A DNA stretch of 64,000 nt from Duganella qianjiadongensis (GCF_009857915.1 NZ_WWCM01000003.1:310001-374000); one strand, 5' to 3'. Positions 35,753 through 46,170 are shown, counted from the stretch's first letter. Translations and numbers: made by a program. The notes: a model not told the origin generated them from the sequence alone.

Positions 35753-38665
35753 ATGATCAAGGAAACAGTATTGTCTCGCTCGATCCGCGTGATGTTCGTC
35801 GGCGGCATGGCACTGGGCCTGCAAGTGGCTCAGGCGCAAGAAGAAGCAGCCCAGCCGCTGCAAAAGGTGGAAGTGACCGGTTCGCGCATCCCGACTCTGA
35901 ACACCGACGGCACCAGCCCGATCGTTGTGCTGGGCGCGAAAGACATCAAAACCGACGGCGTGCGTAACGTCGAAAGCCTGCTGAACAACCTGCCACAGGC
36001 CTTCGCAGCGCAAACCGGTAACGTGGTCAACGGCTCGACCGGTACCGCGACTGTCGACCTGCGTGGTCTGGGTGCCAACCGTACTCTGGTACTGGTGAAC
36101 GGCCACCGTATGCCTGCTGGTTCGCCGAACTCGTCGGCTGCTGACTTGAACCAAATCCCAGCTCCGCTGATCAAGCGTATCGAAGTACTGACCGGCGGCG
36201 CAGGCGCTGTGTACGGTGCCGACGCTGTGGCCGGTGTGGTCAACTTCATCATGAACGACCGCTTCGAAGGCGTTCAGATCGAACTGAACGGTTCGGGCTA
36301 CAACCACAAGCAGCAGGACACCGCGGGTGTTGCTGATATCGTCGCCAAGCGCGCTGCCACCAACCCAGCCCAGTTCGCCGTTCCAGGCAACAAAGGTCTG
36401 GATGGTCGTTCGAAAGACGCTTCGCTGCTGATCGGTGGTAACTTCGCTGATGGCAAAGGTAACGCCACCCTGTTCTTCAGCTACAAACAGGACGACGCAC
36501 TGCTGCAATCCGAGCGTGACTTCACCGCTTGCTCGCTGTCCGCTTCGGCTGCTGGCTTCGCTTGCGGCGGTTCGGGCACCAATGCGACCGGCCGTTTCAC
36601 CAACACCAAAACCGGCAAGGTCTACACCACCGATGCTAACGGTACCCCGCGCCTGTTCAACAACGCGCTGGACCAGTACAACTTCGGTCCGATCAATCAC
36701 CTGCAACGTCCTGACGAACGTTATGGCGTAGCTGCTTCGGCCCGCTACGACGTGAACGAGAAGATGAAAGTCTATGCAGACTTCGCCTTCCACGATGACC
36801 GCACCGATGCACAGATCGCTCCAGGCGGTATTTTCGGTAACGTCTACACCATCCGTGGCGACAACCCACTGCTGACCCCAGCAATGAAGACCGCCATGAG
36901 CCTGAACTCGCCAACCGACACTACCGACGTGGTTATCCAGCGTCGTAACGTCGAAGGCGGTGGCCGTGATGCGCTGTTCACCAACACCTCCTACCGTATG
37001 CTGATGGGCGTTAAAGGCGACATCGGCGGCTGGTCGTATGATCTGTTCGCACAAACCTCGAAAGTCCGTTACTCGGGTAGCTCGAATAACTACTTCTCGA
37101 AAGAGCGTGGCGCCAAGGCGCTGGACGTGGTTAACGTCAACGGCGTAGCACAGTGCGCATCGTTCGTGAACGGCACCGACCTGGCTTGCGTACCTTACAA
37201 CCCATGGCAACTGGGCAAGATCACCCCGGAACAGCTGGCTTACATCCAGATTCCTGGCCAGTCCTTCGGTCAGACCGAACAGCAAATCCAGGGCGCCAAC
37301 ATCGCTGCTGACCTGGGCGACTACGGCATCAAGATTCCTGGCAACAGCAACGGCGTGGGCGTGTCCTTCGGCCTGGAGCGTCGCGTAGAAGCGCTGACCC
37401 TGAATCCTGACGGTCCTTCGCAGAACTTCGACCTGGACGGCTCCGGTGGTCCAGTCAAGCCAGTTAATGGCCGTTATGTCGTCAAAGACATCTTCGGTGA
37501 AGTCCGTCTGCCACTGGTAGAAAACAAACCGTTCGCCGAATCGCTGGGCGCCAACCTGTCGTATCGTCACTCCGACATCGACACCGGCGTGAAAGCCAAT
37601 ACCTACGGTCTGGGTATGGACTGGCAGCCAGTCTCGATGGTGAAAGTACGTGCATCGCACCAGAAAGCTGTGCGCGCTCCTAACATCAACGAACTGTTCT
37701 CGCCAGCAGGTAACAACCTGTACGACAACGACGCTGATCCATGTGCAGGCGCCAAGCCTACCGCCACCCTGGCACAGTGCGCCAACACCGGCGTAACCGC
37801 TGCCCAGTACGGCAACATTCAGGATTCGCCAGCAGGTCAGTACAACTACCTGGCCGGTGGTAACCCTAAACTGAACCCAGAGACCTCGAAGTCGAACACC
37901 ATCGGTCTGGTTCTGACCCCGATCCGTAACCTGACCGTGACCGTCGATTACTTCGACATCAAAGTCAACGACACGATTTCGAACGTCAGCCCAACCACCA
38001 CTCTGGACAAGTGCTTGACCACTGGCAACCCAGTGTACTGCTCGAAGATTACCCGTGACCGTCTGGGCACCCTGTGGCTGCTGCCACAAGCGTCGATCGT
38101 TGGCACCAACACCAACATCGGCTCGCTCAAAACCTCGGGTATCGACCTGGCAGCCAGCTATGGCCAGAAGATCGGCGCTTACGGTAGCCTGGGCTTCTCG
38201 CTGACCGGCACCCTGCTGAAAACCTTCGAAGTGGAGGAACTGCCAGGTGACGGTTCCTACGACTGCGTAGGCCTGTACAACGGCGCCGGCAAGTGCGGCC
38301 AGCCACGTCCGAAATGGCGTCATAAAGCCCGTGTGAACTGGAACACTCCATGGGCTCTGGATCTGGCTCTGACCTGGCGTTACTTCCAGGGCGTGGACAT
38401 CGAAACCACCAGCTCGAATCCTAAGCTGGCTGGCACCGCGCTGGATGTAGAGAAGCACTTCGCTTCGGCTAACTACATCGACCTGGCTGCTTCGTACAAC
38501 CTGACCAAGAAGATCACCCTGTCGGGCGGTATCAACAACCTGTTCGACCGCGATCCTCCGATCACTTCGAAGTACGGTACCGGCTCGGGTAACGGCAATA
38601 CCTTCCCATCCATGTATGACGCGATGGGCCGTAAGCTGTTCCTGAACATGACTGCCAAGTTCTAA
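35753..38665 (+). CDS. TonB-dependent receptor with highly-expressed-gene codon use
   Basis: This 970-aa outer-membrane receptor has a signal peptide (MIKETVLSRSIRVMFVGGMALGLQVAQAQ). The TonB-box/plug region follows (LQKVEVTGSRIPTLNTDG, RGLGANRTLVLVNGHRMP, GGAGAVYGADAVAGVVNFIM), then a long barrel ending in a C-terminal Phe (MTAKF). It belongs to the large oar/VTGSRI-type TonB receptors. The ATG at 35753 has AAGGGA upstream; the frame opens at 35630 but adds no recognisable sequence. Codons are strongly biased to CGT, GGT, AAC, TTC and CCA, like glnA, gap and ribosomal genes, suggesting very high expression. A strong terminator follows. Ligand unknown. Confidence 0.93.
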   Translation: MIKETVLSRSIRVMFVGGMALGLQVAQAQEEAAQPLQKVEVTGSRIPTLNTDGTSPIVVLGAKDIKTDGVRNVESLLNNLPQAFAAQTGNVVNGSTGTATVDLRGLGANRTLVLVNGHRMPAGSPNSSAADLNQIPAPLIKRIEVLTGGAGAVYGADAVAGVVNFIMNDRFEGVQIELNGSGYNHKQQDTAGVADIVAKRAATNPAQFAVPGNKGLDGRSKDASLLIGGNFADGKGNATLFFSYKQDDALLQSERDFTACSLSASAAGFACGGSGTNATGRFTNTKTGKVYTTDANGTPRLFNNALDQYNFGPINHLQRPDERYGVAASARYDVNEKMKVYADFAFHDDRTDAQIAPGGIFGNVYTIRGDNPLLTPAMKTAMSLNSPTDTTDVVIQRRNVEGGGRDALFTNTSYRMLMGVKGDIGGWSYDLFAQTSKVRYSGSSNNYFSKERGAKALDVVNVNGVAQCASFVNGTDLACVPYNPWQLGKITPEQLAYIQIPGQSFGQTEQQIQGANIAADLGDYGIKIPGNSNGVGVSFGLERRVEALTLNPDGPSQNFDLDGSGGPVKPVNGRYVVKDIFGEVRLPLVENKPFAESLGANLSYRHSDIDTGVKANTYGLGMDWQPVSMVKVRASHQKAVRAPNINELFSPAGNNLYDNDADPCAGAKPTATLAQCANTGVTAAQYGNIQDSPAGQYNYLAGGNPKLNPETSKSNTIGLVLTPIRNLTVTVDYFDIKVNDTISNVSPTTTLDKCLTTGNPVYCSKITRDRLGTLWLLPQASIVGTNTNIGSLKTSGIDLAASYGQKIGAYGSLGFSLTGTLLKTFEVEELPGDGSYDCVGLYNGAGKCGQPRPKWRHKARVNWNTPWALDLALTWRYFQGVDIETTSSNPKLAGTALDVEKHFASANYIDLAASYNLTKKITLSGGINNLFDRDPPITSKYGTGSGNGNTFPSMYDAMGRKLFLNMTAKF

Positions 38666-38684
38666 TTGCTTGAGTAGTTGCCAG

Positions 38685-38715
38685 AACGGCGGGTCGCAAG
38701 ACCCGCCGTTTTTTT
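38685..38715 (+). terminator. strong intrinsic terminator after the receptor gene
   Basis: AACGGCGGGTC (38685-38695), a GCAA loop and GACCCGCCGTT (38700-38710) are followed by a T-tract. The 11-pair perfect stem makes this a very strong terminator. Confidence 0.95.
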
Positions 38716-38742
38716 CGTCCCTGCCCAAGGCCGTGGACAGCC

Positions 38743-38782
38743 CCAAAAAAAACGCCCGCTGGCTAGCTGCCAGCGGGCGTTT
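38743..38782 (-). terminator. intrinsic terminator of the beta-hydroxylase pair
   Basis: On the minus strand AAACGCCCGCTGGC pairs with its complement across a five-base loop (38750-38782) and is followed by eight T (bases 38752-38745). It ends the transcript of the two hydroxylase genes and sits back to back with the receptor terminator. Confidence 0.92.
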
Positions 38783-38806
38783 CAGTTGGAGCGCCTGTGC
38801 CGAGGC

Positions 38807-39928
38807 TCAGGTTTCCCAGTCGTTGCCGTCTTCTATGCTGCCCAGCATGGTACTGACCAGCGTGCGTTCGCTCTCGCTCAGTTCCGGACGCCAGGTTTCG
38901 AACAGCAGGATTACGCGGGTCTGGTCGCTGCGGTTCCACGCTTCGTGTTCGATGCTGTCGTCGAATACCCAGGCTTTGCCTTCTTCCCACTGGCGGGTTT
39001 CATTGCCCACGCGCAGGCTACAGCCCGGTGGTACGATCAGCGGCAGGTGGCAGATCAAACGGGTATTCAGTATGCCCGTGTGCGGCGTGATGTGGGCGCC
39101 CGGGCGCATCAGCGAAAACAGCACGGTGGGGGCGCGGCCTTCGATCTGCGGCATCGGCACCTTGGCCATGGCGGCCATGGTGGCAGGACAGCGTGCCGCG
39201 TTTTCGGCCACGATCTGGCCGTTGCGGTACAGGTAGAAAGCGCCCCAGTCGCGGTTGTTGTGCAGGCCGCCACGTTCGCGCGCAGGCAGGGTCAGATCCG
39301 GTTTCAGATAGGGCTCGAAGGCGTCTTCGTCCTTGAGGATCTGTTCCAGTTCGGCGCGGATGGCTGGCGTCGCCGCTTCCACCTGCGCTAGCCACGGGAA
39401 GGCTTCCCGTTCGAAGTACTGCACTTGCGGCAGGCCGGGGAAGTAGTACAGGCGCGGTTGCTGCAGATACAGCTGCTTGCGACCGAGCAGCAGGTCTAGC
39501 GACTGGCGGAAGCGGGCGTGTTCGCGGCCTTCGGTATAGCCGGCCTGCGCCAGATTGTTCTGCAGTTTATGCTCGAATTTCTGCATGTAGTCGGCGCAGG
39601 CATGGCGGGCTTTCTGCACGTGGGCGCGCAGCTGGGCCGGCAGCTCATGGTCGGGCGGGGCCGCATCGAGCGCACTGCGGTAGAAGGCAGCAGCGGCGGG
39701 GGCATTGCCATCGGCGGCCAGCAGGTCGCCTTTGTACAGCAGCAGTTGCAGATTGTCGGGCGCGGCGCTGACGGCCTGTTCCAGTGCTGCCAGTGCGGCC
39801 TTGATTTCGCCCAGCGCATGCTGGGCCTGTGCTAAGCCGAACCAGGCTTGCGGGCCGCCCTGGCCCTTGCTGGTCAGCTGCAGATAGTGGTCGCGCGCGG
39901 CGCTGGCGTCTTGATGCGATGCAGTCAT
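38807..39928 (-). CDS. TPR plus aspartyl/asparaginyl beta-hydroxylase domain protein (copy 1)
   Basis: This 373-aa protein has an N-terminal TPR-like helical part (about 10-125, AWFGLAQAQHALGEIKAALAALEQA). A C-terminal 2-oxoglutarate/Fe(II)-type beta-hydroxylase domain (about 190-373) follows. Likely metal His and 2-OG-binding residues are in ITPHTGILNTRLICHLPL and WVFDDSIEHEAWN, with RVILLFETW downstream. Family members hydroxylate Asp or Asn in proteins; the target here is unknown. It starts four bases after the stop of copy 2, so the pair is translationally coupled. It converges on the 35.8 kb receptor gene. Confidence 0.88.
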   Translation of the reverse strand: MTASHQDASAARDHYLQLTSKGQGGPQAWFGLAQAQHALGEIKAALAALEQAVSAAPDNLQLLLYKGDLLAADGNAPAAAAFYRSALDAAPPDHELPAQLRAHVQKARHACADYMQKFEHKLQNNLAQAGYTEGREHARFRQSLDLLLGRKQLYLQQPRLYYFPGLPQVQYFEREAFPWLAQVEAATPAIRAELEQILKDEDAFEPYLKPDLTLPARERGGLHNNRDWGAFYLYRNGQIVAENAARCPATMAAMAKVPMPQIEGRAPTVLFSLMRPGAHITPHTGILNTRLICHLPLIVPPGCSLRVGNETRQWEEGKAWVFDDSIEHEAWNRSDQTRVILLFETWRPELSESERTLVSTMLGSIEDGNDWET

Positions 39929-39932
39929 GGTG

Positions 39933-41237
39933 TCAGGTTTCGTAGCTGGCGGAATCGCTGTTGAAAGCGTAGATCGCATGGGTGAGTTCGGTGATCAGGC
40001 TGCGCTCGGCCAGCGACAGCTGGGGATGCCAGATGTCGAAGATCATGATGACGCGCAGCTTGTCGCTATTGTTCCAGGCTTCATGTTCGATGGTATCGTC
40101 AAATACCCAGGCCTTGCCCGGCACCCACTCGCGCGTGGTATTGCCGACGCGGAAGCCGCAATCGGGCGGAATAATCAGCGGCACGTGGGTCAGCAGGCGG
40201 GCATTGGATACGCCTACATGGGCCGGAATACGGGTGCGCGGCTTGAGCAGCGAGAACATCACGGTGGGGGTGCGGCCGGGCTGGTCGGGCTGGGGCGCAC
40301 CGCGCAGCAGTTCCATGGTTTGCGGGCATTGCTCGATATTGCCGGCGACCGGACGGCCATCCTTGATCAGGTGGAAGGCGCTCCAGCGCGGCGAATTATT
40401 CAGCTCGGCAAACTGGTTGTGCGGCACATCGTCCGGATAGGTGAGGTAGGGCTGGAAGCCCTGTTCGGCCTGCAGCACTGCAAGGAATTCGTCACGGATA
40501 GTGTCGGTGCCCGCTTCGATGGCATCGAGCCAGGGGAACTGTTCGCGCGGGAAGAATTCCACCGGCACCAGCCCCGGATAGTGGTACATCATCGATTGCG
40601 AATCATAGCGCCGTTTGCGGCCCACCATCAGGTCGATGGAATCGCGGAAGCGCTGGATATCCTCGCCGGCGTATTGCTGGTATTGGGCATCCATGAACTG
40701 GTCGAGGAAGTTACCGAAATCGGTGCGGTAGCGTTCGATGTAGCGATGCGCATGTTCGACTGCGCCGCGCATAGTCGGATCGAGCCGTTCCAGCGGCGGC
40801 GCCACCTGCGCCACGGCGCCGTAGGCGGTGGCGGATTTGTGGGTCTTGCCCTGACGCTCCAGCAGATTGGCGCGCAGTAGCAGGGCTACCATGTCGTGCG
40901 GGTCGGCCACCAGCGCATTGTGGATGGCCAGTTCCTCGGCCTTTTCGTCGCGCTGGCCCTGGCAGGCCATGGCCAGATTGATCCAGTGCTGGGGATTGTC
41001 CTGTTCGCTGCGCACCAGCCGCTCGAAGGCGCGGCGGGCGCTGGCATGGTCGCCCAGACGGAAAGCCCGTTTGCCCAGTGTGGTCAGTGCCAGTGTGTGT
41101 TGCGGTTGCAGTTCCAGCAGGAGATTCCAGAGGCGGACGGCTTCGTCGTCTTGACCTGCTTTGCTGGCTTGAATAGCGGCCGCTTCAAGCACTGCGGCGT
41201 CGCTGGGCGCGTTGGCGCCGGAGGAAGAGGTGATCAT
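39933..41237 (-). CDS. TPR plus aspartyl/asparaginyl beta-hydroxylase domain protein (copy 2)
   Basis: This 434-aa paralogue has several TPR units (about 30-165, TLALTTLGKRAFRLGDHASARRAFERL). The C-terminal hydroxylase domain carries IPAHVGVSNARLLTHVPLII and WVFDDTIEHEAWN. It keeps the same presumed iron and 2-OG ligands as copy 1, with many substitutions elsewhere, so the duplication is not recent. The frame can start at a TTG at 41243; I use the ATG at 41237. Ribosome-binding sequence is weak. It is the first gene of the pair. Confidence 0.88.
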   Translation of the reverse strand: MITSSSGANAPSDAAVLEAAAIQASKAGQDDEAVRLWNLLLELQPQHTLALTTLGKRAFRLGDHASARRAFERLVRSEQDNPQHWINLAMACQGQRDEKAEELAIHNALVADPHDMVALLLRANLLERQGKTHKSATAYGAVAQVAPPLERLDPTMRGAVEHAHRYIERYRTDFGNFLDQFMDAQYQQYAGEDIQRFRDSIDLMVGRKRRYDSQSMMYHYPGLVPVEFFPREQFPWLDAIEAGTDTIRDEFLAVLQAEQGFQPYLTYPDDVPHNQFAELNNSPRWSAFHLIKDGRPVAGNIEQCPQTMELLRGAPQPDQPGRTPTVMFSLLKPRTRIPAHVGVSNARLLTHVPLIIPPDCGFRVGNTTREWVPGKAWVFDDTIEHEAWNNSDKLRVIMIFDIWHPQLSLAERSLITELTHAIYAFNSDSASYET

Positions 41238-41359
41238 GATCAAGTGAGCCAGTGATTCTGCGGCCTGAGGCCGGACGAAAAATTATAGCTGCTGCACTTG
41301 CATTCAAGGCAAGGATGATGCCTTATCGCCCCCGAGTGTTGGGGCGATACGTCACTTTG

Positions 41360-41427
41360 CGTCGGGCGTCGCTACGTCGGGCGCCGCTGCGTCGGGCGTC
41401 GCTACGTCGGGCGCCGCTACGTCGGGC
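41360..41427. repeat. tandem 15-base repeat
   Basis: About 4.5 copies of a 15-base unit lie between rsmE and the hydroxylase gene. The copies alternate between CGTCGGGCGTCGCTA (41360, 41390) and CGTCGGGCGCCGCT(A/G) (41375, 41405), with a partial unit at 41420. The unit is a multiple of three, so it stays in frame, but no convincing gene covers it. The alternating pattern suggests duplication of a 30-base pair of units. Confidence 0.85.
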
Positions 41428-41453
41428 TGCCCGCACGGGCAGGGGCGGGGGGA

Positions 41454-42179
41454 TTACATGCCGCCCCAGGCAGCGCTCAGCGCCGACACGGCAGCCAGCC
41501 CCGCCGTTTCGGTGCGCAGGATGCGCGGCCCCATGGCCAGCGGCAGGGCGCCTTGGCGGATGGCCTGATCTTCTTCTGCTTCGCTCAGGCCGCCTTCTGG
41601 GCCGATCACCAGCGTGACGGCCTGCGGGCTCTGGTGGCGCGCCCAGTCGGCCAGCGACTGCTCGGCGCGCGGCGTCAGGATGATGCGGCGGTGCATATCC
41701 TGCTGGGTAATCCACTGTTTATAGTCCTGCAGCTCGCCCAGCCGGGCCAGATGGTTGCGCCCGCACTGTTCCGAGGCGGAGGCAATAATCGCCTGCCAGT
41801 GCGCCATTTTCTTCTCGGCCCGCTCGGCCGACAGCCGCACCACGCAGCGCTGCGCCGCCAGCGGCTGGATGGCGTTCACGCCCAGTTCGATGGCTTTTTC
41901 GATGATCCAGTCCATCTTGCTGGCTTCCGGCAGCGCCTGTGCCAGCGTAATGCCGAACGGCAACTCGGCTTCGCGCGCCGTATGCGCCTTGATTTCCACG
42001 CTGACGCGGCGTTTCTCCACTTGATCTAGGACAGCGCTGTATTCGCCACCCTCGCCGTTGAACAGGGTGAGCAGGGTGCCCGGCGCCAGCCGCAGTACGC
42101 TGATGTGGTGGGCGACCGTTTCGGGCAGCTGGATCAGCTGACCGATGGCTAATGGCTGGGGCAGGTAAAAGCGTGGCAT
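41454..42179 (-). CDS. rsmE: 16S rRNA (uracil-1498-N3) methyltransferase
   Basis: A 241-aa SPOUT-class RNA methyltransferase with an N-terminal PUA-like domain (PRFYLPQPLAIGQ...HHISVLRLAPG). The trefoil-knot core carries LVIGPEGGLSEAEE and MGPRILRTETA, both RsmE signatures for S-adenosylmethionine binding. The ATG at 42179 gives normal length; the frame continues to 42230. It is divergent from tkt. Confidence 0.96.
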   Translation of the reverse strand: MPRFYLPQPLAIGQLIQLPETVAHHISVLRLAPGTLLTLFNGEGGEYSAVLDQVEKRRVSVEIKAHTAREAELPFGITLAQALPEASKMDWIIEKAIELGVNAIQPLAAQRCVVRLSAERAEKKMAHWQAIIASASEQCGRNHLARLGELQDYKQWITQQDMHRRIILTPRAEQSLADWARHQSPQAVTLVIGPEGGLSEAEEDQAIRQGALPLAMGPRILRTETAGLAAVSALSAAWGGM

Positions 42180-42406
42180 GCAGGGTTCCGTGATGACGTA
42201 GTGGGGCGTGGATGATGTGTATATGAGCAATTTTAAATCGTCGCCGCCTCGGTCTGGTAAAATAATGGGTTCAGCAAGTAGGCAGTACCGAAGTAGTAAC
42301 CAAGAAGCACTAAGTAGCAGTCATGCTGGGCTTAAGCCGTAGTCCCGCAGCGCAACTTAGGCGTATTCCTTGCACCCAGTTTCCATACTTTCGTGATAGA
42401 TCGACG

Positions 42407-44401
42407 ATGACTTCTACGCTCCCCACCACTCAAATGGCTAACGCGATTCGCGCGCTGGCAATGGACGCCGTCCAGAAGGCCAATTCCGGCCACCCAGGTA
42501 TGCCTATGGGCATGGCCGAAATCGCGGTAGCGCTGTGGAGTGGCCATTACAGCCACAACCCGGCCAACCCGAAATGGGTTAACCGCGACCGTTTCCTGCT
42601 GTCCAACGGCCACGGCTCGATGCTGCACTACGCGCTGCTGCACCTGAGCGGCTACGCGGTGAGCATGGATGACATCAAGGCCTTCCGCCAGATGCATTCG
42701 AAAACCCCGGGACACCCCGAAGTCGACATCACCCCGGGCGTGGAAACCACCACCGGCCCGCTGGGTCAGGGTATTGCCAATGCCGTCGGTATGGCACTGG
42801 CCGAGTACCTGCTGGCGAGCGAATTCAACAAGCCGGGTTACGACGTGGTCGATCACTACACCTATGCTTTCCTCGGCGATGGCTGTCTGATGGAAGGTAT
42901 TTCGCACGAAGTGTGTGCGCTGGCCGGCACGCTGGGCCTGAAAAAACTGATCGCCCTGTACGACGACAACGGCATTTCCATCGACGGTAAAGTGGAAGGC
43001 TGGTTCACCGACGACACCCCGGCCCGTTTCGAAGCCTACGGCTGGAACGTGATCCGCGCCGTGGACGGCCACGATGTGGCTGCCGTATCGGCTGCCATCG
43101 CTGCTGCCAAAACTGCCAGCAAGCCTACCCTGATCTGCTGCAAGACCGTGATCGGCAAAGGTTCGCCGAATCTGCAGGGCGGCGACAAAGTGCACGGCGC
43201 GGCGCTGGGCGAAAAAGAAGTGGCTGCTGTGCGCGAGTACATCGGCTGGAGCGCGGCACCGTTCGAAATCCCTGCCGACGTGTACGGCGCATGGGACGCC
43301 AAAGCGGCCGGCGCGGCGCGCGAAGCGGCTTGGACCGAACTGTTCAACAAGTACGCTGCCCAGTTCCCTGCTGAAGCTGCCGAACTGAGCCGCCGTATGG
43401 CCGGCGAGCTGCCAGCTGCCTTCGAAGGCGCACTGGCAGCCGGTATCGCCAGCTGCATCGAGAAAAAAGAAAACATCGCGACCCGTAAAGCCAGCCAGAA
43501 CGCAATCCAGGCACTGGCTCCCGTGCTGCCGGAATTCCTCGGCGGTTCGGCCGACCTGACCGGTTCCAACCTGACCAACTGGAAAGAGTGCGTGGCCGTA
43601 CGTTCGGGCCAGCCGGGCAACCACATCAATTACGGCGTACGCGAATTCGGCATGTCGGCCATCATGAACGGCGTGGCCCTGCACGGCGGCTACATCCCGT
43701 TCGGCGCCACCTTCCTGACCTTCTCCGACTACAGCCGCAACGCTCTGCGTATGGCGGCGCTGATGAAGCAGCGTTCGCTGTTCGTGTTCACCCACGACTC
43801 CATCGGTCTGGGCGAAGACGGCCCGACCCACCAGTCGGTCGAGCATATTTCCTCGATGCGCCTGATTCCCCAGCTGGACAACTGGCGTCCATGCGACACC
43901 GTGGAATCCATGGTGGCATGGGGCGAAGCCGTCAAGCGCAAACATGGTCCGTCGACCCTGATCTTCTCGCGTCAGAACCTGCCATACCAGGAGCGCAGCA
44001 GCCAGCAAGTGGCCGACATCGCCCGCGGTGGTTATGTGCTGAGCGACGCAGCCGATGCCAAAGTGGTGCTGATTGCCACCGGTTCGGAAGTGGAACTGGC
44101 TGTTGCTGCCGCCGCAGCACTGGCCGCAGAAGGCATTGCCGCACGCGTGGTGTCGATGCCTTCGACCGATGTATTTGACCGTCAGGACGCCGCCTACAAG
44201 GCCGGCGTGCTGGGTAAAGGCCTGCCACGTGTGGCGATCGAAGCCGGCGTGACCGATTTCTGGTACAAGTACGTCGGTCTGGAAGGCGCGGTAGTCGGCA
44301 TCGATACCTTCGGTGAATCGGCTCCGGCAGGCGTGCTGTTCAAGCACTTCGGCTTCACGGTGGAAAACGTCGTGGCCAAAGCCAAATCTGTCATTGCATA
44401 A
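42407..44401 (+). CDS. tkt: transketolase
   Basis: This 664-aa thiamine-diphosphate enzyme of the pentose-phosphate pathway transfers two-carbon units. Visible elements are [19 protein letters not shown], the TPP-binding [13 protein letters not shown]...[21 protein letters not shown] and [14 protein letters not shown] with [14 protein letters not shown]. The ATG at 42407 gives the usual length; the ATG at 42323 would add 28 non-family residues. gap follows after 47 bases, a pentose-phosphate/glycolysis pairing known in betaproteobacteria. Confidence 0.96.
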   Translation: MTSTLPTTQMANAIRALAMDAVQKANSGHPGMPMGMAEIAVALWSGHYSHNPANPKWVNRDRFLLSNGHGSMLHYALLHLSGYAVSMDDIKAFRQMHSKTPGHPEVDITPGVETTTGPLGQGIANAVGMALAEYLLASEFNKPGYDVVDHYTYAFLGDGCLMEGISHEVCALAGTLGLKKLIALYDDNGISIDGKVEGWFTDDTPARFEAYGWNVIRAVDGHDVAAVSAAIAAAKTASKPTLICCKTVIGKGSPNLQGGDKVHGAALGEKEVAAVREYIGWSAAPFEIPADVYGAWDAKAAGAAREAAWTELFNKYAAQFPAEAAELSRRMAGELPAAFEGALAAGIASCIEKKENIATRKASQNAIQALAPVLPEFLGGSADLTGSNLTNWKECVAVRSGQPGNHINYGVREFGMSAIMNGVALHGGYIPFGATFLTFSDYSRNALRMAALMKQRSLFVFTHDSIGLGEDGPTHQSVEHISSMRLIPQLDNWRPCDTVESMVAWGEAVKRKHGPSTLIFSRQNLPYQERSSQQVADIARGGYVLSDAADAKVVLIATGSEVELAVAAAAALAAEGIAARVVSMPSTDVFDRQDAAYKAGVLGKGLPRVAIEAGVTDFWYKYVGLEGAVVGIDTFGESAPAGVLFKHFGFTVENVVAKAKSVIA

Positions 44402-44448
44402 TCAACGTAAGCAGTTGCATCACCTATTTTTCTACTCAGGAGCATAGT

Positions 44449-45459
<1,011 letters not shown>

Positions 45460-45516
45460 TCGGGCGTCACTGCCTCCTGACGATGTCAGCGGGGCAGTGC
45501 AGTATCACCGCGTAGT

Positions 45517-45554
45517 ACAACAAGGGCAGACCATGCGGTCTGCCCTTGTTGTTT
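45517..45554 (+). terminator. intrinsic terminator after gap
   Basis: ACAACAAGGGCAGACC (45517-45532), an ATGC loop and GGTCTGCCCTTGTTGT (45537-45552) form a perfect 16-pair stem. Only a short T-tract follows. Its A residues on the left also let it act on minus-strand transcripts from the NifQ-like gene. Confidence 0.88.
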
Positions 45555-45591
45555 GTGGCGAGCTGGCGTAGTGCTAGGCCGGATGGGGCGA

Positions 45592-46170
45592 CTAGGGGGC
45601 AAGCGTCAGCGCTGGTGGAAAGCAGACTGCGTGCTGTTCGCACTGCGTACAGTCCGGCTTATGGGGCGCTGCCGAAGGCTGCTCCAGCGCCAGTTGCTGG
45701 AACATAAAACGCTTCCATTTCAGCTGGGCCGTATTGCGTGCACAGAATGGCGCGAAGAAGTGCTGCAGCAATGCCGTGACATCATCGCGCGCGCCCAGCC
45801 CCAGATCCTGCCATAAGTGGCGGCTGCCGCTAGCGGCCGCACTGACCACATGGGCGGCCCAGTAAGTGGCACTGGCATCGGCATCCGGACTGCGCAGGCT
45901 CAGCAGCAGCTGCACCAGCTGGTGCAACTGGGGGGCTGCGGTTCGCAGTATGGTTTCATATTGCGCTTCGGGCAGGCGTTCGAGCGCATCGAGTTCGGGA
46001 AAGCAGTAGGCCAGCAACTGGCACAGATCTTCCTGCGCCAGTCCCAGTGTCCATGTGTAGAGCGGCAGTTCGCCGGATTCGGCGTGGCGCATCACCCCGC
46101 TCACGCAGCGGCGTAGCAGTGCCGTGCTGGCCGGAACGGCAGCAGGGCTAGGTGCAGACGTGGCCATCAT
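45592..46170 (-). CDS. NifQ-family molybdenum-handling protein, one cluster cysteine missing
   Basis: This 192-aa protein matches NifQ over its length. HLWQDLGLGARDDVTALLQHFF, then RNTAQLKWKRFMFQQL and a C-terminal cysteine motif correspond to the conserved half of NifQ. NifQ normally has C-x4-C-x2-C-x5-C. Here the first Cys is Pro, leaving C-x2-C-x5-C (DCTQCEQHAVCF). NifQ carries a Mo-Fe-S cluster and supplies molybdenum for nitrogenase cofactor synthesis; no nif gene is in the window. The ATG at 46170 overlaps the preceding stop (ATGA), with GGTGG upstream, so it is coupled to the SUOX-fold gene. Last gene of the ModE-associated operon. Confidence 0.8.
   Translation of the reverse strand: MMATSAPSPAAVPASTALLRRCVSGVMRHAESGELPLYTWTLGLAQEDLCQLLAYCFPELDALERLPEAQYETILRTAAPQLHQLVQLLLSLRSPDADASATYWAAHVVSAAASGSRHLWQDLGLGARDDVTALLQHFFAPFCARNTAQLKWKRFMFQQLALEQPSAAPHKPDCTQCEQHAVCFPPALTLAP

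Noticed and set aside
35726-38746. Minus-strand frame of 1006 codons opposite the 35.8 kb receptor
   Set aside because: The strong codon bias of the real gene removes stops on the opposite strand. The translation has no domain and is implausibly rich in Val, Gln and His.
41360-41427. CRISPR array
   Set aside because: The units are only 15 bases, directly adjacent, without spacers, and there are no cas genes.
42332-44347. Minus-strand frame of 671 codons opposite transketolase
   Set aside because: Shadow of the highly biased tkt gene, with no recognisable protein features.
45592-46170. Evidence that the organism fixes nitrogen
   Set aside because: NifQ alone is not diagnostic, its cysteine motif is incomplete and no nifHDK, nifEN or nifB gene is present in the window.
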